Assembly (NCBI RefSeq): GCF_024266705.1 | Contig: NZ_CP100756.1 | Coordinates: 558,001-622,000 of the forward strand | DNA length: 64,000 bases | Reading direction: 5' to 3' | From: Natrinema gelatinilyticum | Lineage (GTDB): Archaea; Halobacteriota; Halobacteria; Halobacteriales; Natrialbaceae | Shown: in pieces, positions 17,934 through 26,486 of the stretch | Layout: the number at the start of each line of letters is the position of its first letter | Numbering within the stretch: position 1 is the first letter of the stretch | Notes under the pieces: generated by a model | Seen by the model: only the letters and a program-made list of their open reading frames with translations | Databases searched by the model: none | What the model was told of the DNA's origin: nothing | Program-made: the position numbers and the translations under genes

Positions 17934-18614
17934 ATGCGGGACGAATTTGTCGAGATGCTGCACCGTAACTCGGACCATGCCGACGCATTCCAGTCCGAGT
18001 TCGACGACGTACAGGACTCCCAGCGACCGGACGTCGTCACCGTCTGTTGTTCGGATTCTCGAGTCCTCCAGGACCACATGTGGGGCAACGACGAACCGGG
18101 ACGAACGTTCACCTGCGGGAACATCGGCAATCGAGTCGTACAGCGGACCGACGCTGGACGGGTCGTCTCGGGGGACGTGCTCTATCCGGTCGAACACACG
18201 GGAACGGAGACCATCGTGGTCGTGGGACACACCGGGTGCGGGGCGGTGACGGCGACCTACGACGAGCTAACCGAGGGTGTCTCCGAACCTGACGGAATCA
18301 CTCACTGCATCGAGTTACTGAAGCCGCTCCTCGAACCGGGCGTGGATCGCCTCCCGCCGGACGTGGACCGAACGGAGGCCATCAACCGGCTCGTAGAGTA
18401 TAACGTTGACCGACAGGTCGGGTTCCTCGAGGAAAGCGACGACGTTCCCGATGACGTCGACGTAATCGGCGTCGTCTACGATTTCCAGGACGTCTACGGC
18501 AGTCGTCGGGGGGAAGTCCACGTTATCAACGTCAACGGAGAAACGAGCGTCGACGCGCTGCGAACAGAATATCCGGAGATCGGCTCGAGAATCGAACGAT
18601 ACTGGGAATACTGA
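17934..18614 (+). CDS. Beta-class carbonic anhydrase
   Basis: A 226-residue beta-carbonic anhydrase, catalysing CO2 and bicarbonate interconversion. The zinc ligands are visible: VTVCCSDSRV (Cys and the Asp-Arg dyad), and VVVGHTGCGAVTA (His and Cys). Flanking motifs FTCGNIGNRVV and SGDVLYPVEHTG agree. The start was chosen at 17934, 27 nt after a TATA-like AATTATTA (17903-17910), giving a leaderless transcript; the longer in-frame extension is not protein-like. The divergent neighbour is an FNT-type anion channel. Confidence 0.95.
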   Translation: MRDEFVEMLHRNSDHADAFQSEFDDVQDSQRPDVVTVCCSDSRVLQDHMWGNDEPGRTFTCGNIGNRVVQRTDAGRVVSGDVLYPVEHTGTETIVVVGHTGCGAVTATYDELTEGVSEPDGITHCIELLKPLLEPGVDRLPPDVDRTEAINRLVEYNVDRQVGFLEESDDVPDDVDVIGVVYDFQDVYGSRRGEVHVINVNGETSVDALRTEYPEIGSRIERYWEY

Positions 18615-18752
18615 GGGTCAGCGTTCCGGGGCCGTCGACCGTCGATATCGATTGGAAGGCCCGACAGGAAGGATCGTTCGTATCGTATCGGATTGTGGGT
18701 GGGTTCTCGCCGGGGCACGGATGAACGCACCCGAGCGTCCTCGGCGGGCCTG

Positions 18753-19571
18753 TCAATCGCCACCGCGGACGACGTGGCCGTACTTCAGGAGCGCCACGAA
18801 GACGCCGCCACCGACCGCGTTACCGGCGGTTGCCATCAGTAGGAATTTCACGTAGTCGACTACCGTAATGTCTGCCGCGAGGAAGAGTCCGAACAGTACC
18901 TCGACGTTCCCAGCGATCGAGTGTGGGAGGTGGAGTAAGCCGATCAACGCGGTGACGAGCCAGATGATGAACAACCGGCTGGTCGTTTCCTGCGCGGCGG
19001 CGAGCAGCCACGCCACCAGGCCCATGAGCCAGCCCGCGAGGACGCCGGCGATGAACAGCCATCTGACGTTGTGAGCGACGAGTCCGTGTGCAATCGTGGC
19101 GAACGCATCCGGAGAGGCGACCCCCAGTCCGGGCAACAGGACGACGATGAAGACGGTGAACACTGCCCCACCAACGACGTTACTGATCCAGACCAGTCCC
19201 CAGACTCGAGCCAGATTCTCGAGCGACGCGCGGCCGGCGAGGACGGGCATCACCGCGAGAGTCGTATGCTCGGTGAACAGATCGGATCGTGCGATGATCA
19301 CGAAAATGAATCCGACGGCGTAGGCGTTCGCCAGCAGGAGTTCCGTACCGAGTTCGCCGTACCCGCCGTCAGAGAGCGTGAGCAAGACTGCCATGAGCAA
19401 CGGCCCGAACCCGATGTCGAGACCCGCCGAAAACCCCGATAGCAAGAGTCCCTCTGTTTCGCGCTCCATTTCGTGCTGTCCGGCCTCGATGGCTGACTTG
19501 AGGATGGTTCTCGACGGCGTTTGCTTGCCGGCGACGGACGGCGCTGAATCCGAATCATCCACGCTGGTCAC
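18753..19571 (-). CDS. Formate/nitrite transporter (FNT) family channel
   Basis: A 272-residue membrane protein with six or more hydrophobic helices and the FNT-typical segments LLLSGFSAGLDIGFGPLLMA, LLLANAYAVGFIFVIIARSDLFTEHTTLAV, ARVWGLVWISNVVGGAVF and HNVRWLFIAGVLAGWLMG. FNT pentamers pass formate, nitrite, hydrosulfide or lactate. The start used is GTG at 19571; an ATG at MERETEGLLLSG is an alternative that would drop the charged N-terminus. It converges on the carbonic anhydrase gene, so both could deal with small anions, but that is inference. Confidence 0.88.
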   Translation of the reverse strand: MTSVDDSDSAPSVAGKQTPSRTILKSAIEAGQHEMERETEGLLLSGFSAGLDIGFGPLLMAVLLTLSDGGYGELGTELLLANAYAVGFIFVIIARSDLFTEHTTLAVMPVLAGRASLENLARVWGLVWISNVVGGAVFTVFIVVLLPGLGVASPDAFATIAHGLVAHNVRWLFIAGVLAGWLMGLVAWLLAAAQETTSRLFIIWLVTALIGLLHLPHSIAGNVEVLFGLFLAADITVVDYVKFLLMATAGNAVGGGVFVALLKYGHVVRGGD

Positions 19572-19800
19572 CTTCCTGCACGGGGGTATCGGTGACGCGG
19601 TTCTCGAGCCAGCCCATATCGGTTAGTTCGGTTCGAAGGTGGAAGAAATATGGGCTGATAGTCATTCACAGGGCCTCTTATTACGGCCCCCTCGACGGAC
19701 CAACAACGCCGAGTACGACGACGGGACGCCGAGGCGATCGCGGACGGCGCACGCTTCCCCATCCCGATTCCGCCAATCGCAACTCCCGAGAAAAGGCCGG

Positions 19801-20670
19801 TTACGTCTCACTCTTCGTTTCGGTCGTTGAATCGATCGGTGGCCGATTCGACTCCGGACCGATCGCGAGGAAAAACCGAACGAGTAGGAGGGTGCTGACG
19901 AGGGTTATCGTGCCGAAGATACCCATCTGCGCCACCGAAACCGGTTGCCCGTCCCGAATCATGAAGATCGCCATCGCCAACACGGCCCCGCCGAGGGTCG
20001 CGATTTTGATGAGAAGGACCACGGTGAACGCGTATCCCCACGGCCGCCGGTTCCAGAGCCAGTACGCCGAGAGCGCAGTGCCCGGAACGACCACGCCGAG
20101 GTCCAGCGAGTAGATGGCCGACGTCGGAAGTCCGGCATCAGCTATACTCGGCGGAGTCGTCCCCCCGATTATTGCAGGGAGTATCTCCGACAGCCACACG
20201 AATCCGATCAGTACGACGAACAGCAGTTGGAACCCCACGAACGAGCGAATCGACGTCTCGCCGACCGATCGTTTCAGCGCGGGTGCGTCGAGTCTGACCA
20301 TCCCGCCGACGAACGTGCTGAGCGTAAGCCAGAGCAACGCGACGTACACGAGATAGAGCTCGTTGAACGCGGTCATGAACGCGTACGACGCGTAGGTGTA
20401 CAGCAGATATCCCGTCACGCCGAGCCAGAGGACGTATCCGCGAAACGATCCGTACACGGCAAGATACAACGATCCAGTCAGCGCGGGAACAGCGACAGTC
20501 AGCGTTAGCAGATCCTGACCGTATAGCTGTGGGAGGATCACCGGCGCGTCTCTGTAGAAGCCCGGAACGAACAATCCGACGAGCGTCGCAACGACTGTCA
20601 GTGCCAGCGTCGCGACCGTTGCGAGGATGGACGAACGCGGGGGCTCGCATCCGCCTCGAGAGGCGGTCAT
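19801..20670 (-). CDS. Integral membrane protein, about eight helices
   Basis: A 289-residue hydrophobic protein with roughly eight membrane segments, including SILATVATLALTVVATLVGLF, YVLWLGVTGYLLYTYASYAF and FVGFQLLFVVLIGFVWLSEI. No transporter signature is recognised. Its start overlaps the stop of the flavodoxin gene by 4 nt (ATGA), so it is translated together with that gene, which suggests a linked redox or haem-related function. The C-terminus is a short charged tail. Confidence 0.82.
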   Translation of the reverse strand: MTASRGGCEPPRSSILATVATLALTVVATLVGLFVPGFYRDAPVILPQLYGQDLLTLTVAVPALTGSLYLAVYGSFRGYVLWLGVTGYLLYTYASYAFMTAFNELYLVYVALLWLTLSTFVGGMVRLDAPALKRSVGETSIRSFVGFQLLFVVLIGFVWLSEILPAIIGGTTPPSIADAGLPTSAIYSLDLGVVVPGTALSAYWLWNRRPWGYAFTVVLLIKIATLGGAVLAMAIFMIRDGQPVSVAQMGIFGTITLVSTLLLVRFFLAIGPESNRPPIDSTTETKSET

Positions 20671-21263
20671 TCGACCGTCTCCTCGTCACCATCCCGTGCA
20701 TCGGTCGGTCGCACGCCGAGACGGCTCTCGACGAACGCGGCGTAGTCCGCCGCGAAGGCGTCGACCTCGTGCCAGTCGGTGTACTCGTAATCCCGAGACG
20801 TGTCCGTATCCCCGGTCGCATCCCCGGCGATCCGCTTCATGAGCAGCCGTTTGAGAAAGCCGTACTTCGAGTAGCGGAGCGCGCCGCCGAAGAGCCCGAT
20901 CCGGTCGGGGTGCCAGCCGGTTTCCTCGAGAAAATCGTCGACGTAGCTGGCAGCCTCCGCCTGTCGCGTTTCGTCGGAGACCGCCGATGACATCGACAAC
21001 TGGAAGAACGCGGTCGGCTTGGGCGCCAGCGCGTTTCGGTTGGCCCTCACGAACTCACGAACGGCCGACTGGTGTTTCCCCATGTGGATCGAGGCACCGA
21101 TACAGACCGCGTCGAACGCGTCGACCTCGAGGTTGGGCGGGAGTTCGTCGACGTCGATCGCAGTCGCATCGTGGCCGCGTTCGGCGAGGACGTCGGTGAT
21201 TCGGTCGGCGACCGACGCCGTCTGCCCTTCCCCTGTTCCGTACAGGACGAGAATCGAGACCAT
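20667..21263 (-). CDS. Flavodoxin-domain protein (HemG-like)
   Basis: A 198-residue protein with a flavodoxin fold: ILVLYGTGEGQTASVADRI (FMN phosphate loop), FDAVCIGASIHMGKHQSAVREFV, then PTAFFQLSMSS and GLFGGALRYSKYGFLKRLLM. The order and the KYGF...MKRI block match menaquinone-dependent protoporphyrinogen oxidase HemG and its archaeal relatives. It could oxidise protoporphyrinogen or serve as a general flavodoxin. It is the first gene of a two-gene unit with the membrane protein that follows. The start was set at ATG 21263 because the longer frame adds residues not found in the fold. Confidence 0.85.
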   Translation of the reverse strand: MVSILVLYGTGEGQTASVADRITDVLAERGHDATAIDVDELPPNLEVDAFDAVCIGASIHMGKHQSAVREFVRANRNALAPKPTAFFQLSMSSAVSDETRQAEAASYVDDFLEETGWHPDRIGLFGGALRYSKYGFLKRLLMKRIAGDATGDTDTSRDYEYTDWHEVDAFAADYAAFVESRLGVRPTDARDGDEETVE

Positions 21264-21329
21264 GGCGGTTCCCCGTTTACTACGTCTGTCGTCCCATTGA
21301 ATGTTACCCTGCACACGGTGGCGCGGGGA

Positions 21330-21585
21330 ATCCTGTTCTTACGAGGGGAGGTTTCCTGTTTCGACGACGTGACTTGCAGACACGCGCTGGAAATCAGCGG
21401 TGTCCGTAGCGGTCACAGTCTCCACAGACGTGGATTCGGTCCACCCCAGCCCTACTTCAGAAAACCCTCTCTTGAGAACGGTCATCGACGCATTCGCGTC
21501 CCATCTGTTTCAAACCCACACGCCGGGCATGAATGCTCCCGCACCCAGATGGGTTTCGCGGTCTCCACACCACATTTTGCACATA
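21330..21585 (-). pseudogene. 3'-end relic of a tnpB (IS1341-type) gene
   Basis: The minus strand encodes CAKCGVETAKPIWVREHSCP, nearly the same as the zinc-finger block of the intact TnpB at 24144-25421, then loses frame. Further down, SVETVTATDTADFQRVSASHVVETG matches the intact protein's C-terminal tail. The catalytic part is missing. It lies just downstream of the flavodoxin gene's start and upstream of a divergent regulator. The remaining part of this gap (to 21810) holds nothing I can name. Confidence 0.75.
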
Positions 21586-21810
21586 GTGGGAATCTTCCGC
21601 CACGGTATTTACTAGCAAACTTACACACACCGCTCTGCTCGACTGACTCTACGGCAACGATGTCGCCTATTTCGACCGAGAACGTCCCGTTACCTCGGCT
21701 GGAGATGAACCGTGCGATCGCCACCTCGACGCGTTCGACGTGGATCTCGGCTGCAACCCCGACGATGCGAAAGTCTAAATCGAGAAACCTCGAATTTGGT
21801 AGCATTCAGC

Positions 21811-22623
21811 ATGACACACTCAGACGCGCCGGGAACTCCGCTGGAGGAAATCGAATTCCTTGCGCGGTCGCCGAACAGGGTAACCGTTCTCGACGCGCTG
21901 ACTCGGGGGCCGATAGGACGATACGAATTGGAGGACTCGATTGGCGTAACACGGGCCACCCTCGGACGTGTCCTCGAGGATTTCGAGGAGCGAGGATGGG
22001 TCCGTGAGGACGACCGACAGTATCAGACGACACAGCTTGGCACGTACGTCTCGCGGGAAATAACGAACATCTTGGAACGGTTTGAGCCGGTCCCTGCACT
22101 CAACGAGGTGGCGCAGTGGTTCCCCGATGAGGGGTTCGGTTTCGACCTGAGGAACCTAGCTGGCTCGAGGATCATTCGATCGACGAAACGGAATGCCATC
22201 GCTCCGACGGCACATATCTCAAAACGCATCCGAACTGCCGACCGTGTCCGACTCATCACGTATTCTGTGCTTCCGAACGTCATGGACGAGTGCTGGCGAG
22301 GAATCGTCGATGGCGCCCTCGAACTCGAGGGCGTGCTCGATACTGGAACGCTCGAGAGCTTTGGAACCGACCCGCAGATGATCGAACAGGCACGAGAAAT
22401 GATCGAAACCGGGCACTCTGAGGTCTACGTGTACAACGGAACCATCCCGTCCACCGTATTCATCGTCGACGACGTGGTACTCCTGTGCCTGTCGGGTAGC
22501 CAGGGCGCGCCACTCGCAGTGATCGAGACCGACGACGAGGCGGTCCACTCGTGGGCCGAATCCACCATCGACGACCTCCGCGACGATGGAGAGCGGCTCA
22601 ACCCAGCCCTGTTCACGGCGTGA
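21811..22623 (+). CDS. Winged-helix transcriptional regulator with FilR1-like domain
   Basis: A 270-residue protein. The N-terminal winged helix is seen in IEFLARSPNRVTVLDALTRG, YELEDSIGVTRATLGRVLED and FEERGWVREDDRQYQTTQLG. The C-terminal domain of about 170 residues (VRLITYSVLPNVMDECWRG, MIETGHSEVYVYNGTIPSTV, FIVDDVVLLCLSGSQGAPL) resembles the FilR1/DUF1724 ligand domain common in haloarchaeal regulators. It precedes the FAD oxidoreductase gene on the same strand and may control it. Start ATG at 21811 is preferred to a longer arginine-rich frame. Confidence 0.88.
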   Translation: MTHSDAPGTPLEEIEFLARSPNRVTVLDALTRGPIGRYELEDSIGVTRATLGRVLEDFEERGWVREDDRQYQTTQLGTYVSREITNILERFEPVPALNEVAQWFPDEGFGFDLRNLAGSRIIRSTKRNAIAPTAHISKRIRTADRVRLITYSVLPNVMDECWRGIVDGALELEGVLDTGTLESFGTDPQMIEQAREMIETGHSEVYVYNGTIPSTVFIVDDVVLLCLSGSQGAPLAVIETDDEAVHSWAESTIDDLRDDGERLNPALFTA

Positions 22624-22914
22624 GCGTCGTTCACGGGGTGTGAAATTCCCGGCGCGAATCTATACCGCGTGTGGGAGGGTCATTCGTAATGGGAAACTCA
22701 TGCGACATCGAATTGTGACCCGGCAGAAGAAGCGAACACGGCGCTCGTCCGGAGGTGGTTCCATGGTGGACATTCGGAAACGGAGCAATGGCAACGGCAA
22801 TACACGACCGGATCCACAGGTCGGGCTGTCAACTCGACGACGGGGGCTCCTCTGCGCATGTTCTTCACCTGGGGAGACCGCTCAACAGGGAATAGGTCGG
22901 CGGAGTCTCCCGGA

Positions 22915-24273
22915 ATGACCCTCGCAACCGTTCCGCGGTACGACAGCGACCAGAGCGCTGCTATCGGTGATCATGCGGTCGTAGTCGGCGCAAGCATGGC
23001 CGGCCTATTTACGGCCCGCGTCCTACATGATGGATTCCAGAAGGTCACTGTCATCGACCGAGACACGCTGCCAGATACGCCGGTGCCACGTAACGGGGTA
23101 CCGCAAGCCCGTCAGCCACACGTACTGTTGGAGGCGGGGCGAGCGACGCTAGAAGATCTGTTTCCGGGATACGGTGAGAACCTCATTTCGGCTGGTGGAT
23201 TACTCGTCGATGGTGCAAGCGATTTCAAATATTTCGACGAGGGTGATTTCGTCGCCGACGGTCCGACACGGCAACTTATGTACTTTGCCAGCCGGTCACT
23301 GATCGAGGTGATCGTACGGCAGCGCGTCGCCGATCTCGACGGAGTCCGTATACGCTCGGGCCATCAGTTCATTGACTATTTATTCAATAACGCAACTGCG
23401 ACCGTAGACGGTGTGGTCGTCCGTGGAGAGGAAACCGATCCGGAGGAGATTCGTGCCGATCTGATCGTCGATGCCACCGGTCGGACGAGTCGGACCCCGA
23501 AGTGGCTGGAGAACCACGGCTACACGTCGCCCGTCCTCGATGAGGTAAATATTGACTTGGTCTATAGCAGTACCCTCATCGACCGTCCTCCCAACGACCG
23601 CCGTGTGTTGTACGTGCTAGTTTCGCCGCCCCGTACCCGCGGTGGCGCGGCGTTTCCGGTCGAAGGCGATCGCTGGCTGGTGAACCTCCACGGTATGCAC
23701 GGCGACCATCCCCCACGGACCCTCGATAGCTACGTGGAGTTCGCAGCGAGTCTGCCGACTCCCGAGCTGAAGCGGCTGCTTGACGATCATCCGCAGGCTT
23801 CCGAGGACATCGAGCACTATCCAATCCCGTCCAACCGCCGATACCGATACGAGGATCTCGATAGATTTCCCGACGGCCTGATTGTCATCGGCGATGCGAT
23901 CGCCAGCTTCAATCCGATCTACGCCCAGGGGATGTCGGTTGCCGCACTCGAGGCTGTAGTGCTTCACCACACGCTGGCTACGGGAGACCGCGAGGGGGTT
24001 GCCCTGCGCTTTTTCGATCACGCCAAAGCGGTGATCGACATCGCGTGGACAATGGCGGTCGGCGCCGACTTTGGGTTCTCCCAAACCACCGGCCCAAAAC
24101 CTCGGGGCACCGATCTCTTCAACGGGTATCTGTCCCGAGTGAACTACCCCGCCCTACTCGTCGCCTTCGGCGACTCCTTGAGGGCAGGGCTTCCTGCTTC
24201 GACGACGCGACTTGCAGACACTTCAGAAGTATCTACAGCGGTCGCAGTCTCCACAGGCGTTGCTTCGGAGTGA
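22915..24273 (+). CDS. FAD-dependent oxidoreductase, 3' end replaced by IS sequence
   Basis: A flavoprotein of the aromatic-hydroxylase/geranylgeranyl-reductase type. The dinucleotide-binding motif VVVGASMAGLFTARVL lies about residues 22-37, then VIDRDTLP, a DATGR-type motif (IVDATGRTSRTPKW) and the second FAD motif GLIVIGDAIASFNPIYAQGM. The true gene appears to stop at about base 24136: from there the frame reads through the right end of a tnpB element, giving an artificial tail (AGLPASTTRLADTSE). About 40-60 C-terminal residues expected for the family are missing and I do not find them beyond the element. Activity may be lost. An ATG at 22858 is an alternative start. Confidence 0.82.
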   Translation: MTLATVPRYDSDQSAAIGDHAVVVGASMAGLFTARVLHDGFQKVTVIDRDTLPDTPVPRNGVPQARQPHVLLEAGRATLEDLFPGYGENLISAGGLLVDGASDFKYFDEGDFVADGPTRQLMYFASRSLIEVIVRQRVADLDGVRIRSGHQFIDYLFNNATATVDGVVVRGEETDPEEIRADLIVDATGRTSRTPKWLENHGYTSPVLDEVNIDLVYSSTLIDRPPNDRRVLYVLVSPPRTRGGAAFPVEGDRWLVNLHGMHGDHPPRTLDSYVEFAASLPTPELKRLLDDHPQASEDIEHYPIPSNRRYRYEDLDRFPDGLIVIGDAIASFNPIYAQGMSVAALEAVVLHHTLATGDREGVALRFFDHAKAVIDIAWTMAVGADFGFSQTTGPKPRGTDLFNGYLSRVNYPALLVAFGDSLRAGLPASTTRLADTSEVSTAVAVSTGVASE

Positions 24274-24290
24274 ACCACTCCTAGGTTCTC
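24137..24290 (-). ncRNA. Candidate omegaRNA scaffold at the tnpB right end
   Basis: In IS605-type elements the guide RNA overlaps the 3' end of tnpB and runs through the right end into flanking DNA. Here the region holds the tnpB C-terminal codons and a hairpin-forming end, and the guide would begin with minus-strand sequence below base 24137, that is, the FAD oxidoreductase gene. Placement follows family knowledge, not a direct signal. Confidence 0.35.
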
Positions 24291-25421
24291 CAGACCACGC
24301 GACTGGATGTTCAACGCCGCGTTCCAATCCCTCTCCAACTCGAACCCACACGACGGGCAGGAATGTTCCCGAACCCACACCGGTTTCGCCGTCTCCACGC
24401 CACACGATGCACACTCTTTCGTCGTGCCACTCGGTTCGACTTCGATGACGTGACACCCGTTCTTCCGACCGTGATGTTTCAGAATCGTACTGAAGTTTCG
24501 CCAGCCAACCTCGGCCTTGTTCCGCGCGTTGCCACTGGCTTCAAGCAGTGACGTCACGTTCAGGTCTTCGACGAACACGGCATCGTGCTCGGTCGTGTAA
24601 TAGTGCGCGAGCTTGTGCTTATAGTCTCGCTTCTTGTTCGACATGCGAGCATGGACCGTCGCGACTCGCCGCCGTTGCGTCTCCCAGTTGTTCGACTCGT
24701 ACTGCTTGCGAGAAAGAGCGCGTTGCTCGCGCTCAAGGCGCTCACGCTCCGCAGACAGGTCAAGACGACCGATGGAGCGTCCGTCCGAATCGTGGACAAA
24801 GTTAAGGACGCCAAGGTCGATTCCTACGGTACCCTCCGCGTCGATGTCCGCTGGGTCTGGTTTCTCTGGTTCCTCGGTGCTGATGCAGAACGAGGCGTAC
24901 CACGCTCCTGTGGGTTCTTTCTTCACCGTGACTTCTTTGATAGCATCGTGGTCGGGAAGGTCACGGTGAAGTCGGAGTGGGATTTCGATGGTTTCACCGC
25001 GTACTTTTGTGAGGCGGAGTATCGCTCGGTCTCTCGGGCCACTCTTCGTGTCGAGTTCGAAGCCCGATTGCCGGTACGTAAAACTCCGGTACTCACGCGG
25101 TGACTTCCAGTTCAACGAGCCAACGTCGTATCCCTTGGCTTTGAGTGTGCCGAGGTTGGTGATGTTGGTTCGGATACGCTCGACAGCTTTCTGCAAGACG
25201 GTTGAGTAGACCTGTTTGAGGTCAGTCCACTGTTGTTTGAGTTGTGGGAGTTCGTCGCGGACGTGCCAGACGCGCTGTCGAAGCGTCCCCTCGTCTTCTG
25301 GTATCTTGTCGAATTCGTGGAGGGCGTGGTTGTAGAGTTGTCGCACGGTGTCACGAGTCCAGTCCAAACTCTCCCGTTGGGTGGTGGTGGGAAAGAGACG
25401 GTATCGTGGACTGTACTCCAT
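24144..25421 (-). CDS. tnpB: TnpB RNA-guided nuclease of an IS1341-type element
   Basis: A 425-residue TnpB. RuvC catalytic residues are visible: Asp in VGIDLGVLNFVHD, Glu in DAVFVEDLNVTSLL, and Asp in ELERDWNAALNIQS. The zinc finger is CASCGVETAKPVWVREHSC with a second pair in CPSCGF. TnpB proteins are nucleases guided by an RNA made from the element's right end, and they keep the element in place. The TATA-like TTAATAAA lies about 30 nt upstream of the ATG. The C-terminal 50 residues overlap the right end and the tail of the FAD ORF on the opposite strand. All key residues are intact, so it may be active. Confidence 0.93.
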   Translation of the reverse strand: MEYSPRYRLFPTTTQRESLDWTRDTVRQLYNHALHEFDKIPEDEGTLRQRVWHVRDELPQLKQQWTDLKQVYSTVLQKAVERIRTNITNLGTLKAKGYDVGSLNWKSPREYRSFTYRQSGFELDTKSGPRDRAILRLTKVRGETIEIPLRLHRDLPDHDAIKEVTVKKEPTGAWYASFCISTEEPEKPDPADIDAEGTVGIDLGVLNFVHDSDGRSIGRLDLSAERERLEREQRALSRKQYESNNWETQRRRVATVHARMSNKKRDYKHKLAHYYTTEHDAVFVEDLNVTSLLEASGNARNKAEVGWRNFSTILKHHGRKNGCHVIEVEPSGTTKECASCGVETAKPVWVREHSCPSCGFELERDWNAALNIQSRGLENLGVVHSEATPVETATAVDTSEVSASRVVEAGSPALKESPKATSRAG

Positions 25422-25490
25422 GCGACTTGCTTTCGTCTATGGAGTGTAGTTTATTAAGCGTTTATGAGTAGAGATGTGTGACAATCGTGG

Positions 25491-25555
25491 GGGTGCTGTA
25501 TCCCCGCCCTCCTCGCTCCCGTCGGTCGCTCCTCGAGGACGGGGGCTTAGCACCC
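25491..25555. repeat. Left-end imperfect palindrome of the tnpB element
   Basis: GGGTGCT at one end pairs with AGCACCC at the other, enclosing a CCCC...CCTC / GAGG...GGGG inner stem. The same plan occurs at 47513-47623. It is the subterminal structure of the element's left end. Confidence 0.65.
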
Positions 25556-25641
25556 TCTCTTTCAGCTAAATTGCTGGTATCGTGTCAATAAACTCCGAAA
25601 CGACGGACAGACGAATGTAATTCATCTGTAACCTCTATCGA

Positions 25642-26104
25642 CTACTCTCGTGTGTCGAAGACGAATCCTGTTTTCTCGTCTTTGTCAAATCCGCAACTCT
25701 CGTAGAAATCGTGTTTCCACTCCTTATTAGACCCGGTTAGCAGCATGATTTTGTAGCAATTCCGTCCCTCCGCTATGTCGGTGGCGCTCTTCAGACACCG
25801 TTTGCCGAACCCTCGCCCTCTGTACTCCTCGTGAGTCACGACGTTCTCTATTAGCCCAAATGGTTGAGCGTTCCGAGTGAGGTTTTTCGTAATCGAAAGT
25901 ACGCACGTAAAGTACGCACGTAGAGACGAGTCGGTCGTCTTCTTCCACGACGACGATTTCGAGCGAATCGTCGTGTAGCATCTCGTCCCACTGTTCGTGA
26001 AGCGCTTCGGTTCGTTCCAACGGTGGGTCGTCTGGATTGAGCATCCGATACAGCGTCAGGAGTTCGTCTAATTCGTCCGCTCGAATCGTTCTCGCGGTTA
26101 CCAT
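25642..26104 (-). pseudogene. GNAT acetyltransferase broken by a 13-bp tandem duplication
   Basis: Two frames together make one GNAT-family N-acetyltransferase. The first runs MVTARTIRADELDELLTLYR to DDRLVSTCV; the second has THEEYRGRGFGKRCLKSATD, the acetyl-CoA loop (R/Q-x-x-G-x-G/A type), and ends FYESCGFDKDEKTGFVFDTR. The break is caused by a perfect 13-bp repeat (AAAGTACGCACGT at 25896-25908 and again at 25909-25921). Removing one copy restores a continuous reading frame of about 149 codons (STCVLSITKNLTRNAQPFG). No other stops are present, so the damage looks recent. Confidence 0.88.
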
Positions 26105-26150
26105 GCTCTATGCGGTTTTCGGTCAGTGACGACGAAAAAGTATGGTGTAC

Positions 26151-26486
26151 TTATCGGCTTTCGCGCTGCTCGACCTTGTTCAGTTCGATCAACAACCGGA
26201 AAATCGCTTTGACCAGGTTCGCGTCGACGTCGAACTGCTCGGCGTTGTCGCCCGCGCGGTCCATCACCTGCTGTTCCTGTCTCTCGTCAGTCGTCGGCAG
26301 TTCCTGTTCGTCTTTGACCGCCGCGATCGTGTCGGCGACGTAGGTTCGCTGGGCGATCAACTCGACGATCTCCTGATCGATCGCGCGAATCTCCTCGCGC
26401 AACTCGTCGAGGGTCATTTCTTCAGGTGTTCGATTCGCGTCGTCCGTTCCACCGTCCGTTACCGCGTTCACTGACTCTCCTGTCAT
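26151..26486 (-). CDS. Chorismate mutase (AroQ class)
   Basis: A 111-residue protein; after a 20-residue acidic lead it shows LDELREEIRAIDQEIVELIAQRTYVADTI, the first helix of AroQ chorismate mutases, with catalytic Arg and Lys residues (R, K in AAVKDEQ) and a C-terminal helix (NLVKAIFRLLIELNKVEQR). It converts chorismate to prephenate for tyrosine and phenylalanine. The start overlaps the stop of the shikimate kinase gene by 4 nt, so the two shikimate-pathway genes are coupled. Confidence 0.93.
   Translation of the reverse strand: MTGESVNAVTDGGTDDANRTPEEMTLDELREEIRAIDQEIVELIAQRTYVADTIAAVKDEQELPTTDERQEQQVMDRAGDNAEQFDVDANLVKAIFRLLIELNKVEQRESR

Larger units (their letters stand above)
24137..25556 (-). 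mobile_element. IS1341-type (tnpB-only, IS200/IS605 family) element
   Basis: About 1.42 kb. The 3' (right) end on the minus strand is an imperfect hairpin ending GGGCGGGGTAGTTCACTC; the same ending (GTAGTTCAC) occurs at 47985 in a deleted relative. The 5' (left) end contains a long imperfect palindrome (25491-25555), which also has a counterpart at 47513-47623. There is no tnpA, so movement would need one in trans. It interrupts the 3' end of the FAD oxidoreductase gene. Confidence 0.75.

Noticed and set aside
21586..21805. In-frame N-terminal extension of the tnpB relic (MLPNSRFLDLDFRIVG...)
   Set aside because: It does not match TnpB, begins 5 nt from the divergent regulator start and looks like a chance fusion of frames.
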